The notes: generated by a model not told the origin, from the sequence alone. A DNA stretch of 64,000 nt from G963556115 sp963667375 (GCA_963667375.1 OY763323.1:3348001-3412000), one strand, 5' to 3'; shown: positions 44,230-53,941, counted from the stretch's first letter. Translations and numbers: made by a program.

Positions 44230-44270
44230 ATAATACCTCACGTCTGCAGCATATTCCCAGACAGCCTATT

Positions 44271-44307
44271 AAAAAAGAAACAAACGGACATTTTTATCCG
44301 TTTGTTT
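44271..44307 (-). terminator. terminator of rplS
   Basis: On the minus strand AAACAAACGGA pairs with TCCGTTTGTTT over 11 bp, followed by CTTTTTT. It begins 10 bases after the rplS stop codon. Confidence 0.92.
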
Positions 44308-44316
44308 GCAGTGAAA

Positions 44317-44694
44317 CTATTTTTCAAGAGCGCGGTTCGTACGTGTCTCTTCACTGAGCCTTGTACTCTTACCAACTCTATCACGCAGATAGTAAAGTTT
44401 GGCACGTTTAGTACGACCACGGCGTTTAGAAACAATCTTATCAATTCTTGGGCTGTGCAGAGGGAATATTCTTTCTACACCCTCACCAGCAACCAGACGA
44501 CGTACAGTGAACTTTTCGTTGATACCTGTACCAGTACGGGAGATAACTGTTCCGGTAAAGACCTGGATACGTTCCTTTTCTCCTTCAACGATACGGCAAT
44601 GTACATCTACAGTATCACCAACAACAAACGTAGTTTCTTCATCTTTACGGATTTGATTGGCTTTATCCATTTCCTGAATAATAGGATGACTCAT
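44317..44694 (-). CDS. rplS: 50S ribosomal protein L19
   Basis: A 125-residue protein with the L19 landmarks GDTVDVHCRIVEGEKERIQ, FTGTVISRTG, RIFPLHSPRIDKI and AKLYYLRD. L19 sits at the interface of the ribosomal subunits. In many bacteria it lies with rpsP, rimM and trmD; here it is alone with its own terminator. Confidence 0.96.
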   Translation of the reverse strand: MSHPIIQEMDKANQIRKDEETTFVVGDTVDVHCRIVEGEKERIQVFTGTVISRTGTGINEKFTVRRLVAGEGVERIFPLHSPRIDKIVSKRRGRTKRAKLYYLRDRVGKSTRLSEETRTNRALEK

Positions 44695-45130
44695 TCTTGA
44701 TACTCCCTAACTGTTAAATATATGTTAAAATAAGATAAATAATAAAAATTTTTTGAATTATATATAGCCTATACCAAAAATCAATGGGATTTTTAAGAAA
44801 TAGACCCAACATTTTCAACTTTTAAGGGACACAGGAATAACCGCTCAAAGGAACTGCAAAAAGCTCAAAAACACCCTTAAAATAATACAAAATAAAACAA
44901 TCACTTCAGCTGGTGAAGTGATTTACAAATAATTCATTCATATAAATATACTCGGAAATTTCAAAACGTCAAGTGTTAATAGCTTTTTTTTATTAATTTC
45001 TTTATTATTTTCCCTCACCGTACGTATCAAAATCAAATTTCCTGAAAGTTTCAAATTTCCTGTATAATATCCGGACTATAGAGACATCAAAACTATTTTA
45101 CTAATATCTACCCATATTTTCGGAATTTTC
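44695..45130. other. intergenic region between rplS and the TetR gene
   Basis: About 440 AT-rich bases between divergent genes, with no supported gene. It holds a 10-bp perfect hairpin, AATCACTTCA (44899-44908) with TGAAGTGATT (44914-44923). On the minus strand this is followed by TTGTTTTATTTTG, so it looks like a terminator for minus-strand transcription, although no minus-strand gene lies upstream. Confidence 0.5.
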
Positions 45131-45175
45131 TTGACAAATTTCATATTTTAAATTAACTTACTAACTGTTCAGTAA
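45131..45175 (+). promoter_or_regulatory. predicted promoter and operator of the TetR-methyltransferase unit
   Basis: TTGACA (45131-45136), a 17-base spacer and a weak TAACTT (45154-45159). Overlapping the -10 end is an imperfect palindrome at 45158-45175, TTACT-N8-AGTAA, the size and style of TetR-family operators. Its position suggests autorepression. Confidence 0.5.
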
Positions 45176-45193
45176 ACTACACAGGAAAACCCA

Positions 45194-45808
45194 ATGACCA
45201 AAAAAGACACCAGAAATGCGGAAAAAACCCGAACACTAATCCTAAATACGGCTGAAAAAATATTTGCCGAAAAGGGCTTCGCCAAAACCACAATCAATGA
45301 AATAGCTACCGAATGCCAGACGTCAAACGCGCTGATTATTTTCCACTTCAAAAATAAGAAAAATTTATATTCCGAGGTTAAAGCCGCAATTATACACAGA
45401 TATGTCAATGCTAAACCTGACACCATGCCAGTACCAGCTAACCTTGAAGATACAATAAGGGAGATAACCGGTAAGATGTTTGAATTTTACCGTAACAATC
45501 CCCGCATGATCAGACTGTCAAACTGGGAACTTCTTGAAGACGCCGCAGAACCTTGGCCAGGTGAAGATGAGCTCCATCACTCGTTTATTGCCCTGCTCCA
45601 GAATTTACAGCAGACAAATCAGCTCAGAAATGATTTGAGCCCGATGCATATTCTAATTATGATCTGCGGCAGTATCCATATCTGGTGGGAATACCATTCA
45701 CACTTTGTAATGCACCTCAGCAACCATACTCACCCTGTTACCGATCATGATAATATGTACCTTGAAAAGCTCAATCAATTTATAATCAGAGGGCTTAAAA
45801 CCACCTGA
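45194..45808 (+). CDS. TetR family transcriptional regulator
   Basis: A 204-residue repressor-type protein. The N-terminal helix-turn-helix is typical (TRTLILNTAEKIFAEKGFAKTTI... then ITFHFKNKKNLY-like IIFHFKNKKNLYSEV), covering about residues 8-60. The rest is a helical ligand-binding domain with no recognisable subfamily. AGGAAAACCC precedes the ATG. The methyltransferase gene follows after 24 bases and is its probable target together with itself. Confidence 0.88.
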   Translation: MTKKDTRNAEKTRTLILNTAEKIFAEKGFAKTTINEIATECQTSNALIIFHFKNKKNLYSEVKAAIIHRYVNAKPDTMPVPANLEDTIREITGKMFEFYRNNPRMIRLSNWELLEDAAEPWPGEDELHHSFIALLQNLQQTNQLRNDLSPMHILIMICGSIHIWWEYHSHFVMHLSNHTHPVTDHDNMYLEKLNQFIIRGLKTT

Positions 45809-45832
45809 ATTTATCCGAACGAAAGGACCCTG

Positions 45833-46864
45833 ATGAAACAGCAACTTCCCAATCCTGATCTCAGCACTGCCAGCCTCTTCAATCTTCCCGATGAAGTTGT
45901 CAAATGGCAGACATTAAAGACCGCCCTGCAGCTGAAAATATTTGATTACCTCCAGATCCCGAAGACAGCAGATGAACTGAGCACGCAATTGCAGACGGAT
46001 AACGCCAATACCGCCTTACTGCTGAATGCGCTTACGGCTCTGGGCTGCCTGCACAAAGAACGCAACAAATTTTACAACACCACTTCCAGCAATGACTGCT
46101 GGCTATCCACCGGCGAAACCTCCCTGCTCAAATCCTTCCTCTTCTCGTCACAATGGGTTGAACCCATCCTCAATGATCAGCTTACTTCGCTGATAAAACA
46201 TGGTGCCCCTAAAGCACAACGGAATATCGGTAATGACAAACTGTGGCAGGAAGCAGCGTATGCCAGCCTGAATCACACACGCTGTACCCGTGCCGGTGTA
46301 ATGTCAGAACTGATTTCACGACTTCCGGAATTTTCAGGATTTAAACGTATACTCGATCTTGGAGCCGGTCCTGGCATCATCGGAATAGCCGTTACCATGA
46401 AGCACCCGACACTCAATTGTACACTATTTGATCAACAGGGAGTTTGCAAGGTAGCTGACGAGGTTATTCAGGAATATGAGCTGACCGCCAGAGTGCAGAC
46501 ACTCTCTGGAGATTATATGCAGGATTCTTTCGGCGAGGGCTATGATTTTATAATGGCGAATTTCACTCTCAACTTTTTCAGGGATAATCTGCAGCCGTTA
46601 TTCACTCGCATCTACTCTGCGTTGAATGCCGGAGGGGTTTTTCTGGTTTCCGCTGACGGCATGGAGCAGGAGAAGACCTCACCTGCGGCCACCGTATTCA
46701 GCTGGCTGCCAACAGCGGTACAGGGTTCCGATCTCAGTTTTATCAAGGGAGAAATTGCGGAAGCCATGCTCGCCGCCGGTTTCCGCAGCACCTGCCGCTT
46801 CCCCCTGACCGACATCCCGCTTGAAGCCCATGGCCCTATTGAGATCAGTATCGGGCGTAAATAA
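45833..46864 (+). CDS. SAM-dependent methyltransferase with dimerisation domain (O-methyltransferase type)
   Basis: A 343-residue protein. A winged-helix dimerisation domain (about 15-95, LQLKIFDYLQIPKTADEL) precedes a class I SAM-binding core with motif I ILDLGAGPGIIG and FDQQGV at the end of strand 2. FDFIMANFTLNFF-like YDFIMANFTLNFF lies at the active-site end. The layout matches plant-type and hydroxyneurosporene O-methyltransferases acting on small hydroxylated molecules. The substrate is unknown. It is cotranscribed with the TetR gene. Confidence 0.85.
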   Translation: MKQQLPNPDLSTASLFNLPDEVVKWQTLKTALQLKIFDYLQIPKTADELSTQLQTDNANTALLLNALTALGCLHKERNKFYNTTSSNDCWLSTGETSLLKSFLFSSQWVEPILNDQLTSLIKHGAPKAQRNIGNDKLWQEAAYASLNHTRCTRAGVMSELISRLPEFSGFKRILDLGAGPGIIGIAVTMKHPTLNCTLFDQQGVCKVADEVIQEYELTARVQTLSGDYMQDSFGEGYDFIMANFTLNFFRDNLQPLFTRIYSALNAGGVFLVSADGMEQEKTSPAATVFSWLPTAVQGSDLSFIKGEIAEAMLAAGFRSTCRFPLTDIPLEAHGPIEISIGRK

Positions 46865-46869
46865 AAGCC

Positions 46870-48150
46870 TCAGTTATTAGCACCATGACTAATGCGGTCA
46901 GAGCCGTTCTTTAGCTCCGCAGCACAGGCCTGCGCAGCCAGTCTTCCTGACGCGAATGCCCATTCAAGATTATACCCGCCGCAGCGGCCGTCAACATCAA
47001 GGATCTCACCGGCAAAATACATCCCCTGCAGAATTTTACTCTGCAGGGTTTTCGCAGATACCTCCGTGGTTGCTACCCCGCCGCAGGTTACCATTGCCCG
47101 CTGCAGTCCTTCGCTCCGGCTCACAACCAATCTACCCTCCCCCAGTATAAGACTCAGCTTCTCACTATAATCACGCTTCAACTCAGCCAGCAGGATATCT
47201 TCCTTGATACCACAGGTTGCCAGTATATAACTGACAAAGCGCTTTGGCAGATACTCCCGCATAAAACAGACCAGGCTCTTCTTCCCGTTATCCGACCGCC
47301 CCTGAGTAAAAATTCGGCGCCATTCTTCTACATTCAGCTGGTTCCAGCTGATACAGATCTCCGCCTGCCCGCAGTGCAGAACCTCCATTGATACCCAGCG
47401 GGAGATATCAAGTATCGCCGGTCCGCTGATCCCTTTATGAGTAAAGATGATACTACCAGAATAACTTTCAAGCTTCTTCCCCACCCGAATTTTTACAGTC
47501 CCGTTCAGAGACACACCGGCAAGAAGAGTACAATTTATATCTTTCAGCACCAGCCCGGTCAATCCAGCAACAGCCGGAACCACAGTATGTCCCAGCTCCC
47601 GGGCAAGAACAAAACCGCTCCCGTCAGCACCCAGCTCAGGCATACTGCAACCGCCGCCAGCGAGTAAAACCGCCCGGGCATTGTAGCTTATTGACTCAGC
47701 AACAATGCCGCATACCCGTTTATTATGCACCAGCACCCGGTTTACAGCAGTACCGGTAACAATCTCGCCCCCCATATGCGTATACGCATTACAGAGCACG
47801 CTCAGGACATCAGCCGCCCTCTCAGTTGCCGGATAAATTCCGCCACCAGTTTCAACCAGCGACTCCAGACCAAGCTCACTGAAAAACTGCTGAATGCCGG
47901 CGGGTGGAAAATTATAAATGGCGGCTCTGACGAAATTCTTTTTACCGTAATACCCGTCTATAAGTTCGGTCAACGGAATATCACGGCTGTAATTACATCT
48001 TCCACCTCCAGAGGCCAGCAGCCTTCTCCCGGTCTTAACCAGTCTTTCAAACAGCATCACCCGCAATCCCGACCGTAAAGCCCAGATCCCTGCCATCAGC
48101 CCGGCAGCACCACCACCGACAATAATCAGATCATACTCTTTTTCAGACAT
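46870..48150 (-). CDS. NAD(P)/FAD-dependent oxidoreductase (YhiN/HI0933 family)
   Basis: A 426-residue flavoprotein with an N-terminal FAD-binding motif (IIVGGGAAGLMAG), the family segment KTGRRLLASGGGRCN, GGCSMPELGADGSG, and a C-terminal GEILDVDGRCGGYNLEWAFASG. This is the HI0933/YhiN family, whose physiological reaction is not established. It is convergent with the methyltransferase gene, only 5 bases separating the stops. Confidence 0.9.
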   Translation of the reverse strand: MSEKEYDLIIVGGGAAGLMAGIWALRSGLRVMLFERLVKTGRRLLASGGGRCNYSRDIPLTELIDGYYGKKNFVRAAIYNFPPAGIQQFFSELGLESLVETGGGIYPATERAADVLSVLCNAYTHMGGEIVTGTAVNRVLVHNKRVCGIVAESISYNARAVLLAGGGCSMPELGADGSGFVLARELGHTVVPAVAGLTGLVLKDINCTLLAGVSLNGTVKIRVGKKLESYSGSIIFTHKGISGPAILDISRWVSMEVLHCGQAEICISWNQLNVEEWRRIFTQGRSDNGKKSLVCFMREYLPKRFVSYILATCGIKEDILLAELKRDYSEKLSLILGEGRLVVSRSEGLQRAMVTCGGVATTEVSAKTLQSKILQGMYFAGEILDVDGRCGGYNLEWAFASGRLAAQACAAELKNGSDRISHGANN

Positions 48151-48279
48151 TCACATTCCCGCAACTGAAATATACAGCACCCCATAAAAAAACCGCCACA
48201 ACTCAACCAGTAACCATATTACAATCGATATCCTCAATAATATAAAAATTCAGCTAAAAACCAATAATCACCTCCAATT

Positions 48280-48315
48280 AAAAAAATCCCTGACACAAAG
48301 TTCAGGAATTTTTTT
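48280..48315 (-). terminator. terminator of the polyamine operon
   Basis: On the minus strand a short stem (TCCTGA with TCAGGGA, one bulged base) is flanked by an A-run and followed by seven T, about 50 bases after the speB stop. Confidence 0.8.
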
Positions 48316-48364
48316 AATAACCATACTGCAAAACCGAATCACCGCAAACATCAAGTATATACTG

Positions 48365-49216
48365 TTATACAATAAAACTCATAACCCGGTGAATAAGCTG
48401 CGCCACGGCAAAATCATAGCCATGCATTCCGGCAATGGGTGCCAGTTCCACAAAGTCCATACCGATACAGGAGCGCTTACTGAGTATCATCTCCAGCAGC
48501 CAGACGCTCTGATACCAGTCCAGCCCCCCCGGCACCGGAGTACCGGTAGCCGGCATCAGTGACGTATCCCAGGCATCAACATCAAAACTTATATAGACAT
48601 TGTCAGGGCACTCATCAGGAAGCGCAATATTTGCCACACCCTGCCTGCAGATATCTTCACCATCGCGGTACCAGATATTATGCTTGCGCCGATATGCATC
48701 TTCCTCCTGTGAATAACTTCTGGTTCCTAGCTGATAAACCGGAATACCCAGTTCATGAACTCTACGCATAACACTGGCGTGACTCAATCTGGTTCCGGTA
48801 TAACTGTCACGCAGATCAGCATGCGCATCAAACTGCACAACCGCAAAATTATTTCCATGCTTTTGTTTTAACGCTTTGATGGCTCCCAGTGAAACCGTAT
48901 GTTCACCACCGAGCAGCACCGGAATTGAATCGGCAGTCAGGGCTTTGGCTACCTCCGCCTCAATTGCCTCAAGCACCACTTGAGCTGGCTCACTACAGGA
49001 TATCGGCGATGCCGTATACAGCCCCTGCTCCGATGGCACCAGATTATTCTCAAGCAGTTCCAACTGCGCAGAAGCTCGCAGAATTGCCTCCGGGCCCAGG
49101 GAAGTTCCGCCGGCATAAGACACACTCTGTTCCAGCGGAGCCGGAATAAAATAAAATAACGCCTGCTCCGGCGAACTTTCCGCTACATCCTCACCATGGA
49201 AACAGAGTTTTGACAT
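48365..49216 (-). CDS. speB: agmatinase / ureohydrolase
   Basis: A 283-residue binuclear manganese ureohydrolase. Metal ligands are visible in GGEHTVSLG, FDAHADLRDSY and SFDVDAWDTS. In this operon it would cleave agmatine to putrescine and urea, the second step of the arginine route. Its ATG overlaps the nspC stop by one base (TAATG), giving translational coupling. It is the last gene of speA-CASDH-nspC-speB. Confidence 0.92.
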   Translation of the reverse strand: MSKLCFHGEDVAESSPEQALFYFIPAPLEQSVSYAGGTSLGPEAILRASAQLELLENNLVPSEQGLYTASPISCSEPAQVVLEAIEAEVAKALTADSIPVLLGGEHTVSLGAIKALKQKHGNNFAVVQFDAHADLRDSYTGTRLSHASVMRRVHELGIPVYQLGTRSYSQEEDAYRRKHNIWYRDGEDICRQGVANIALPDECPDNVYISFDVDAWDTSLMPATGTPVPGGLDWYQSVWLLEMILSKRSCIGMDFVELAPIAGMHGYDFAVAQLIHRVMSFIV

Positions 49217-50415
49217 TAGCAGTCCTTTCCAGTCAAGCGTCGACGATAATCATCATAATCAAAGGTTCTGATAAGCTCCAGCGTACCGCGCTTCAATGAA
49301 TAACGGTATAATGACGGCAGCTCAACGCCATTAAAGGTATTATTCTTCACAAATGAATAGAGAGCCATATCGGTAAAGCACAAGCGCTCGCCAATCTCCA
49401 GCTTCTGAGCAAACCCGTAATCTCCGATAATATCACCAGCCAGGCAGGATATTCCACCCAGACGGTAAGTATTCTCAGCTGCCGCAGCTTCACAGCTTCC
49501 AAGAAGCTCAGGATGATAAGGCATTGCCAGTACATCAGGCAGATGCGTCTCTGCAGAACCGTCAACGACCGCCACCTTTATCCCATTCTCGATAATATCA
49601 AGCACCGAAGTCAGATAAAAGCCGGCATTCAGCACCACCGCTTCTCCCGGTTCCAGATAGACCTCTACCTTATAGCGCTCTTTTAGTCGTGAAATGAGCG
49701 AACAGAGCAGTTCAAGATCATAATCAGCGCGGGTAATATGATGGCCGCCTCCGAGGTTGATCCAGGATATCCGCTCATCCGCCAGCAGCCAGCCGAATTT
49801 TTCCTCAAAATTCGCGACTATACGCTCCAGCACGTCCGCTCCCTGCTCACAGAGAGCATGAAAATGAATGCCGGTAATTCCGGATATATTAGCGCCTTTA
49901 AGCGTATCAGCTTTAATTCCAAAGCGTGACCCGGGGATACAGGGATTATAAAGATCGGTAGCTATCTCACTGTATTCAGGATTTACCCGCAGCCCCAGCA
50001 GGATATCCCTGCCGCTCTTCTTGCGATAGGACTCTACCGCTGCCCGGTGGGTCTCAAGCTGACTCAGAGAATTAAACAGAACATGATCAGAATACTCGAG
50101 CACCCGCTGCAGCTGCTCACCGGAGTAAGCCGGTGCATAGGTATGAACCTCTCTGCCAAACTCCTCCCGTCCGAGCCGTGCCTCAATAGGTCCGCTGGCG
50201 CAGACACCACAGAGATACTTACTGATAATGTTAAACACCGCCGGAAGCGCGAAAGCCTTGAGCGCCAGCAGAATCCGTGCCCCGGTTCGCTGCTGTACAT
50301 CCTGCAGCACCCGGCAATTATTCTCAATTATATCCTCAGCAATCAGATAGCTGGGGGTAGCCACCTGCCTGCAGATATTCTCAGGACATTCTTCTGAATA
50401 AGATTCAATCATCAA
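49216..50415 (-). CDS. nspC: carboxynorspermidine/carboxyspermidine decarboxylase
   Basis: A 399-residue fold III PLP enzyme of the NspC family. The PLP lysine is in LLALKAFALP (near residue 50), with HFHALCEQGAD, NLGGGHHITRADYD and YLEPGEAVVLNAGFY as family landmarks. It decarboxylates carboxyspermidine to spermidine, and carboxynorspermidine to norspermidine in some bacteria. With putrescine as the precursor made here, spermidine is the expected product. The gene is 6 bases after the dehydrogenase gene. Confidence 0.92.
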   Translation of the reverse strand: MMIESYSEECPENICRQVATPSYLIAEDIIENNCRVLQDVQQRTGARILLALKAFALPAVFNIISKYLCGVCASGPIEARLGREEFGREVHTYAPAYSGEQLQRVLEYSDHVLFNSLSQLETHRAAVESYRKKSGRDILLGLRVNPEYSEIATDLYNPCIPGSRFGIKADTLKGANISGITGIHFHALCEQGADVLERIVANFEEKFGWLLADERISWINLGGGHHITRADYDLELLCSLISRLKERYKVEVYLEPGEAVVLNAGFYLTSVLDIIENGIKVAVVDGSAETHLPDVLAMPYHPELLGSCEAAAAENTYRLGGISCLAGDIIGDYGFAQKLEIGERLCFTDMALYSFVKNNTFNGVELPSLYRYSLKRGTLELIRTFDYDDYRRRLTGKDC

Positions 50416-50421
50416 ACAGAC

Positions 50422-51639
50422 CTACTCCGGGAGTTCGCCGTTAAAATCAACCACCTGCCATGGCAGGCCATACCTGTTAAGCGAGTCCATAAACTTATCC
50501 GGATCGAGTTCTTCAACATTAAAGACACCGGCACCGCTCCATTCACCGGTAACCATCATCATCGCTCCGATCATCGCCGGAACACCGGTAGTATACGAGA
50601 CAGCCTGTGCCTGCACCTCTTTATGCGCCTCAGCATGATCACAGACATTATAGATATACTTTTTAGTCTTCTTGCCGTCTTTCTCACCATCAAAGACACA
50701 CCCGATCACAGCTTTACCGGTATAGTTGGTACTCAGAGTACTTGGATCAGGAAGCAGAGCCTTGAGGAAACGCAGCGGCACAACCTTCTGTCCTTCATAC
50801 TCCACCTCATCAATACGGGTCATGCCGACATTTTCCAGCACTTTCAAATGAGTTATATAAGCCTCAGAAAAAGTCATCCAGAAACGAATCTGTTTCAAAC
50901 CTTTGATATTCTTTACCAGCGACTCCATCTCCTCGTGATAAAGCATGTAACTTTCACGCTCACCGGCGACAGGGTAGTCAAAACCGAAATGCACACAACC
51001 GTTATTGAGGATAGCCGGAGTAGTAATCCATTCACCATTCTTCCAGTGTCTGACCTCCTGAGTTACTTCCCGAATATTAATTTCAGGGTTAAAATTAGTA
51101 GCAAAAGGATGCCCGTGATCACCGGCATTACAGTCAAGAATATCAATCTTTGCAATAGAATCATACAGATGCTTTTGCGCGTAAGCACAGAAGATGTTGG
51201 TCACACCGGGATCAAATCCGCAGCCAAGCACCGCCATCAGCCCCTTTTCCTTGAATTTATCCTGATATGCCCACTGCCAGCTGTACTCAAAATGAGCTGT
51301 ATCCTCTGGCTCATAATTCGCGGTATCGAGGTAATTAGTACCGGTCTCAAGGCAGGCATCCATAATAGTCAGATCCTGATATGGAAGAGCAACATTGATA
51401 ATCAGTTCAGGCTTATACTTATTGATGACAGCAACCAGATCCGGAACACTGTCAGCGTTTACCGCGGTGGTTTCGACTGTTACGCCATATAATTTCTTTA
51501 TTTCTGCGGCGATAGCATCACACTTGGCGACCGTCCTGCTGGCGAGAATTATCTCGGTAAAAACCTCACTGACCTGCGCACACTTCTTGGCGACAACATT
51601 ACCTACACCGCCGGCACCGATAATCATTACTCTTGACAT
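50422..51639 (-). CDS. carboxynorspermidine/carboxyspermidine dehydrogenase (saccharopine-dehydrogenase-like)
   Basis: A 405-residue NAD(P)-dependent enzyme with an N-terminal Rossmann motif (MIIGAGGVGNVVAKKCA) and the saccharopine dehydrogenase-like domain (LGCGFDPGVTNIFCAY). CASDH condenses putrescine with aspartate semialdehyde and reduces the imine to carboxyspermidine. I choose the ATG at 51639, directly preceded by GGAGAAGG; an upstream TTG overlaps that site. Neighbours speA, nspC and speB fix the pathway. Confidence 0.9.
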   Translation of the reverse strand: MSRVMIIGAGGVGNVVAKKCAQVSEVFTEIILASRTVAKCDAIAAEIKKLYGVTVETTAVNADSVPDLVAVINKYKPELIINVALPYQDLTIMDACLETGTNYLDTANYEPEDTAHFEYSWQWAYQDKFKEKGLMAVLGCGFDPGVTNIFCAYAQKHLYDSIAKIDILDCNAGDHGHPFATNFNPEINIREVTQEVRHWKNGEWITTPAILNNGCVHFGFDYPVAGERESYMLYHEEMESLVKNIKGLKQIRFWMTFSEAYITHLKVLENVGMTRIDEVEYEGQKVVPLRFLKALLPDPSTLSTNYTGKAVIGCVFDGEKDGKKTKKYIYNVCDHAEAHKEVQAQAVSYTTGVPAMIGAMMMVTGEWSGAGVFNVEELDPDKFMDSLNRYGLPWQVVDFNGELPE

Positions 51640-51718
51640 AACCTTCTCCAATTTTTAATCAGCAAATAAATTCAAAAGTTTCATGCTGCAACCCGACCAC
51701 TAGTATAACCTGAAACGG

Positions 51719-53644
51719 CTATTTTTCAAAATAAGTATATCCCTGCAGACCCTCATTAAAGTCATTAAGAATCTTTTTCCGGTCTTTGGGCTTGATATAA
51801 CCAAGTCTGATTGAGTCCTCAGCAATACGTGTGAGTCTGTTCTTCATCATCTTGATATCATATTCAACATATGAGAGTACATCAGCGACAGAATCACCCT
51901 CCAGCTCACGAATAAACTCATAGCGTCCGTCTTTATCAACATGAATAGAAAGCACATTGGTATCACCGAAGAGATTATGCAGATCTCCGAGTGTCTCCTG
52001 ATACGCCCCAACAAGAAATACCCCGAGATAATAATCCTCAGCCTCTTTCAGCTCATGCAGACGCAGACTCTTCTTCATATGCATATAATCAGGGAATGAG
52101 TCAATCTTACCATCACAGTCGCAGGTTATATCTGAAATTATGGCCTGGCGTGTTGGCATCTCCTTCAGCCGGTGTATCGGCATAATCGGAAATACCTGGT
52201 CGATTGCCCAGACATCCGGCAGCGACTGGAAAAGGCTGAAATTTCCATAGTAGACATCATAGACCATCTCCCTGATACTTCGTATATCATCTGGAACATA
52301 GTCGAGCAGATACGAAAGTTTGGAGATTTTAATCATGATATGATTTATCATATTCTCCACATAAGCCCTCTCCCGCAAGGTAATACCGCGGTGCTTGAAG
52401 AGCTGTAGCGCCTGATTGCGATAGAACAGCGTATCATTGGCACACTCCTGAATATTCTTGAGAGTGAGCATATTATAGGTTTCAAAGAGATTCTGCACCA
52501 GATCGCTGGCACCTTCCGGCAGCTCCTGCGGGAAAGCGGGAGGCGTGAAGGACGCGACATCCAGAACATCAAAGAGGAACAGCGAATAGTAGGCGACGGT
52601 AGCTCTGCCGGACTCGGTGATAATTGTCGGATGTGCAGTGCCGCTCTTGGCGAGTGAACTCATAATCGTATCAATAACGTCAATACAATATTCATCCATA
52701 GAGTAGTTGCGGCTGGAATGATAATTGGTCTTGGTTCCGTCATAATCCACAGCCAGACCGCCGCCGAGGTCGAGATACCCCATCACCGCACCCTCGCTCA
52801 CCAGCTCCTCATAAATACGGCACGCTTCCATTACCCCGGCACGAATATCACAGATATTTGGTATCTGCGAACCAATATGATAGTGCAGCAGCTGCAGACA
52901 ATCAAGCATCTCCTCAGCCTTCAGCCGATCAATAACCTCAACCGCATGATTCATACCAAGCCCAAAGACGCTTGAATCGCCACCTGATTCAGCCCACTGC
53001 CCGCTGGCCTGAGTTGAAAGCTTACTACGCAACCCCAGATGTGGTTTTACTTTATGATAACGAGAACGTTCGATTATCAGTTCCAGTTCACCCGGAACCT
53101 CAATCACAAAGAAGACCTTGAATCCCATCTTCTGAGCCAATAATCCAAGATCAATAAACTCCGCATCCTTGTAACCGTTACATATAATACAGGCATTACG
53201 GTTATTCAGCATACTGATCGCAGCTATAAGCTCAGGCTTACTTCCAGCTTCAAGTCCATGGTTATACTCCTTACCAAAATCCGCAATCGCCTCAATTACC
53301 TGCTCCTGCTGATTTACCTTTACCGGAAATACACCTTTATATTCGCCCTGATACCCGTTTTCGGCAATCGTTCTTCTGAAGGTCTCATGCAAGCGCGAGA
53401 TCTGCGAACCAAGTATATTCTCAATACGCAACAGTACCGGCATTGAAAAACCCCGGTCCTCAGCTTCCTTAACAATTTTGTGTAAACTTATACGTATCGG
53501 GCTGGAGTCACCAAAAGGCGAGACCACGACATCACCCGATTTTTTATCAATGGAAAAATACCCTGCACCCCAGTTATCGATACCGTATAATTCTGAAGCT
53601 TTTTCCACACTCCAGTCAGTATCTGCAAAATAATCTTCTACCAT
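51719..53644 (-). CDS. speA: biosynthetic arginine decarboxylase
   Basis: A 641-residue fold III PLP enzyme that decarboxylates arginine to agmatine. The PLP lysine is in GVFPVKVNQQEQVIEA (near residue 105). Other landmarks are LGLRSKL, YLDLGGGLAVDYDGT and ITESGRATVA. The length matches SpeA. It is the first gene of the polyamine operon; CASDH follows after 79 bases. GAGGG lies upstream of the ATG. Confidence 0.95.
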   Translation of the reverse strand: MVEDYFADTDWSVEKASELYGIDNWGAGYFSIDKKSGDVVVSPFGDSSPIRISLHKIVKEAEDRGFSMPVLLRIENILGSQISRLHETFRRTIAENGYQGEYKGVFPVKVNQQEQVIEAIADFGKEYNHGLEAGSKPELIAAISMLNNRNACIICNGYKDAEFIDLGLLAQKMGFKVFFVIEVPGELELIIERSRYHKVKPHLGLRSKLSTQASGQWAESGGDSSVFGLGMNHAVEVIDRLKAEEMLDCLQLLHYHIGSQIPNICDIRAGVMEACRIYEELVSEGAVMGYLDLGGGLAVDYDGTKTNYHSSRNYSMDEYCIDVIDTIMSSLAKSGTAHPTIITESGRATVAYYSLFLFDVLDVASFTPPAFPQELPEGASDLVQNLFETYNMLTLKNIQECANDTLFYRNQALQLFKHRGITLRERAYVENMINHIMIKISKLSYLLDYVPDDIRSIREMVYDVYYGNFSLFQSLPDVWAIDQVFPIMPIHRLKEMPTRQAIISDITCDCDGKIDSFPDYMHMKKSLRLHELKEAEDYYLGVFLVGAYQETLGDLHNLFGDTNVLSIHVDKDGRYEFIRELEGDSVADVLSYVEYDIKMMKNRLTRIAEDSIRLGYIKPKDRKKILNDFNEGLQGYTYFEK

Positions 53645-53941
53645 CTTCTACCCTCAAAAGAACATAATTTTTAATGGACTAAAGATATCAAAAACCCGGA
53701 CAAATACAAGTGAGATTTAAATAAAATATTGCTAACAAAAAAATTTCTGCCCGCCATAATAAAATTACTATAACACATTAACTTGCAAGCAGTAACAAAA
53801 ATGTCCTCCTTTTGCCACCGATCTTGCGCCACACCGGCATATATTTATCTAATATTCAGGATCAGCACCGATCAGTTTTAACAAATACTCCTGCCAACCT
53901 CTTTCAGTAATGCAGAGTTTCACCTGACAGCGAAGAATCCT
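53645..53941. other. intergenic region upstream of speA
   Basis: About 300 AT-rich bases between the ileS terminator and speA. It should hold the polyamine operon promoter, but I find no pair of boxes good enough to call, and no supported gene. Confidence 0.4.

Noticed and set aside
44074..44700. 208-codon plus-strand open frame opposite rplS and the four-Cys gene
   Set aside because: Covers rplS on the opposite strand, including its terminator. rplS is certain, so this frame is a shadow.
50623..51492. 289-codon open frame on the plus strand opposite the CASDH gene
   Set aside because: It lies wholly antisense to a well-conserved enzyme gene, has no ribosome binding site, and its product has no recognisable domain. 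It is a shadow of the real gene.
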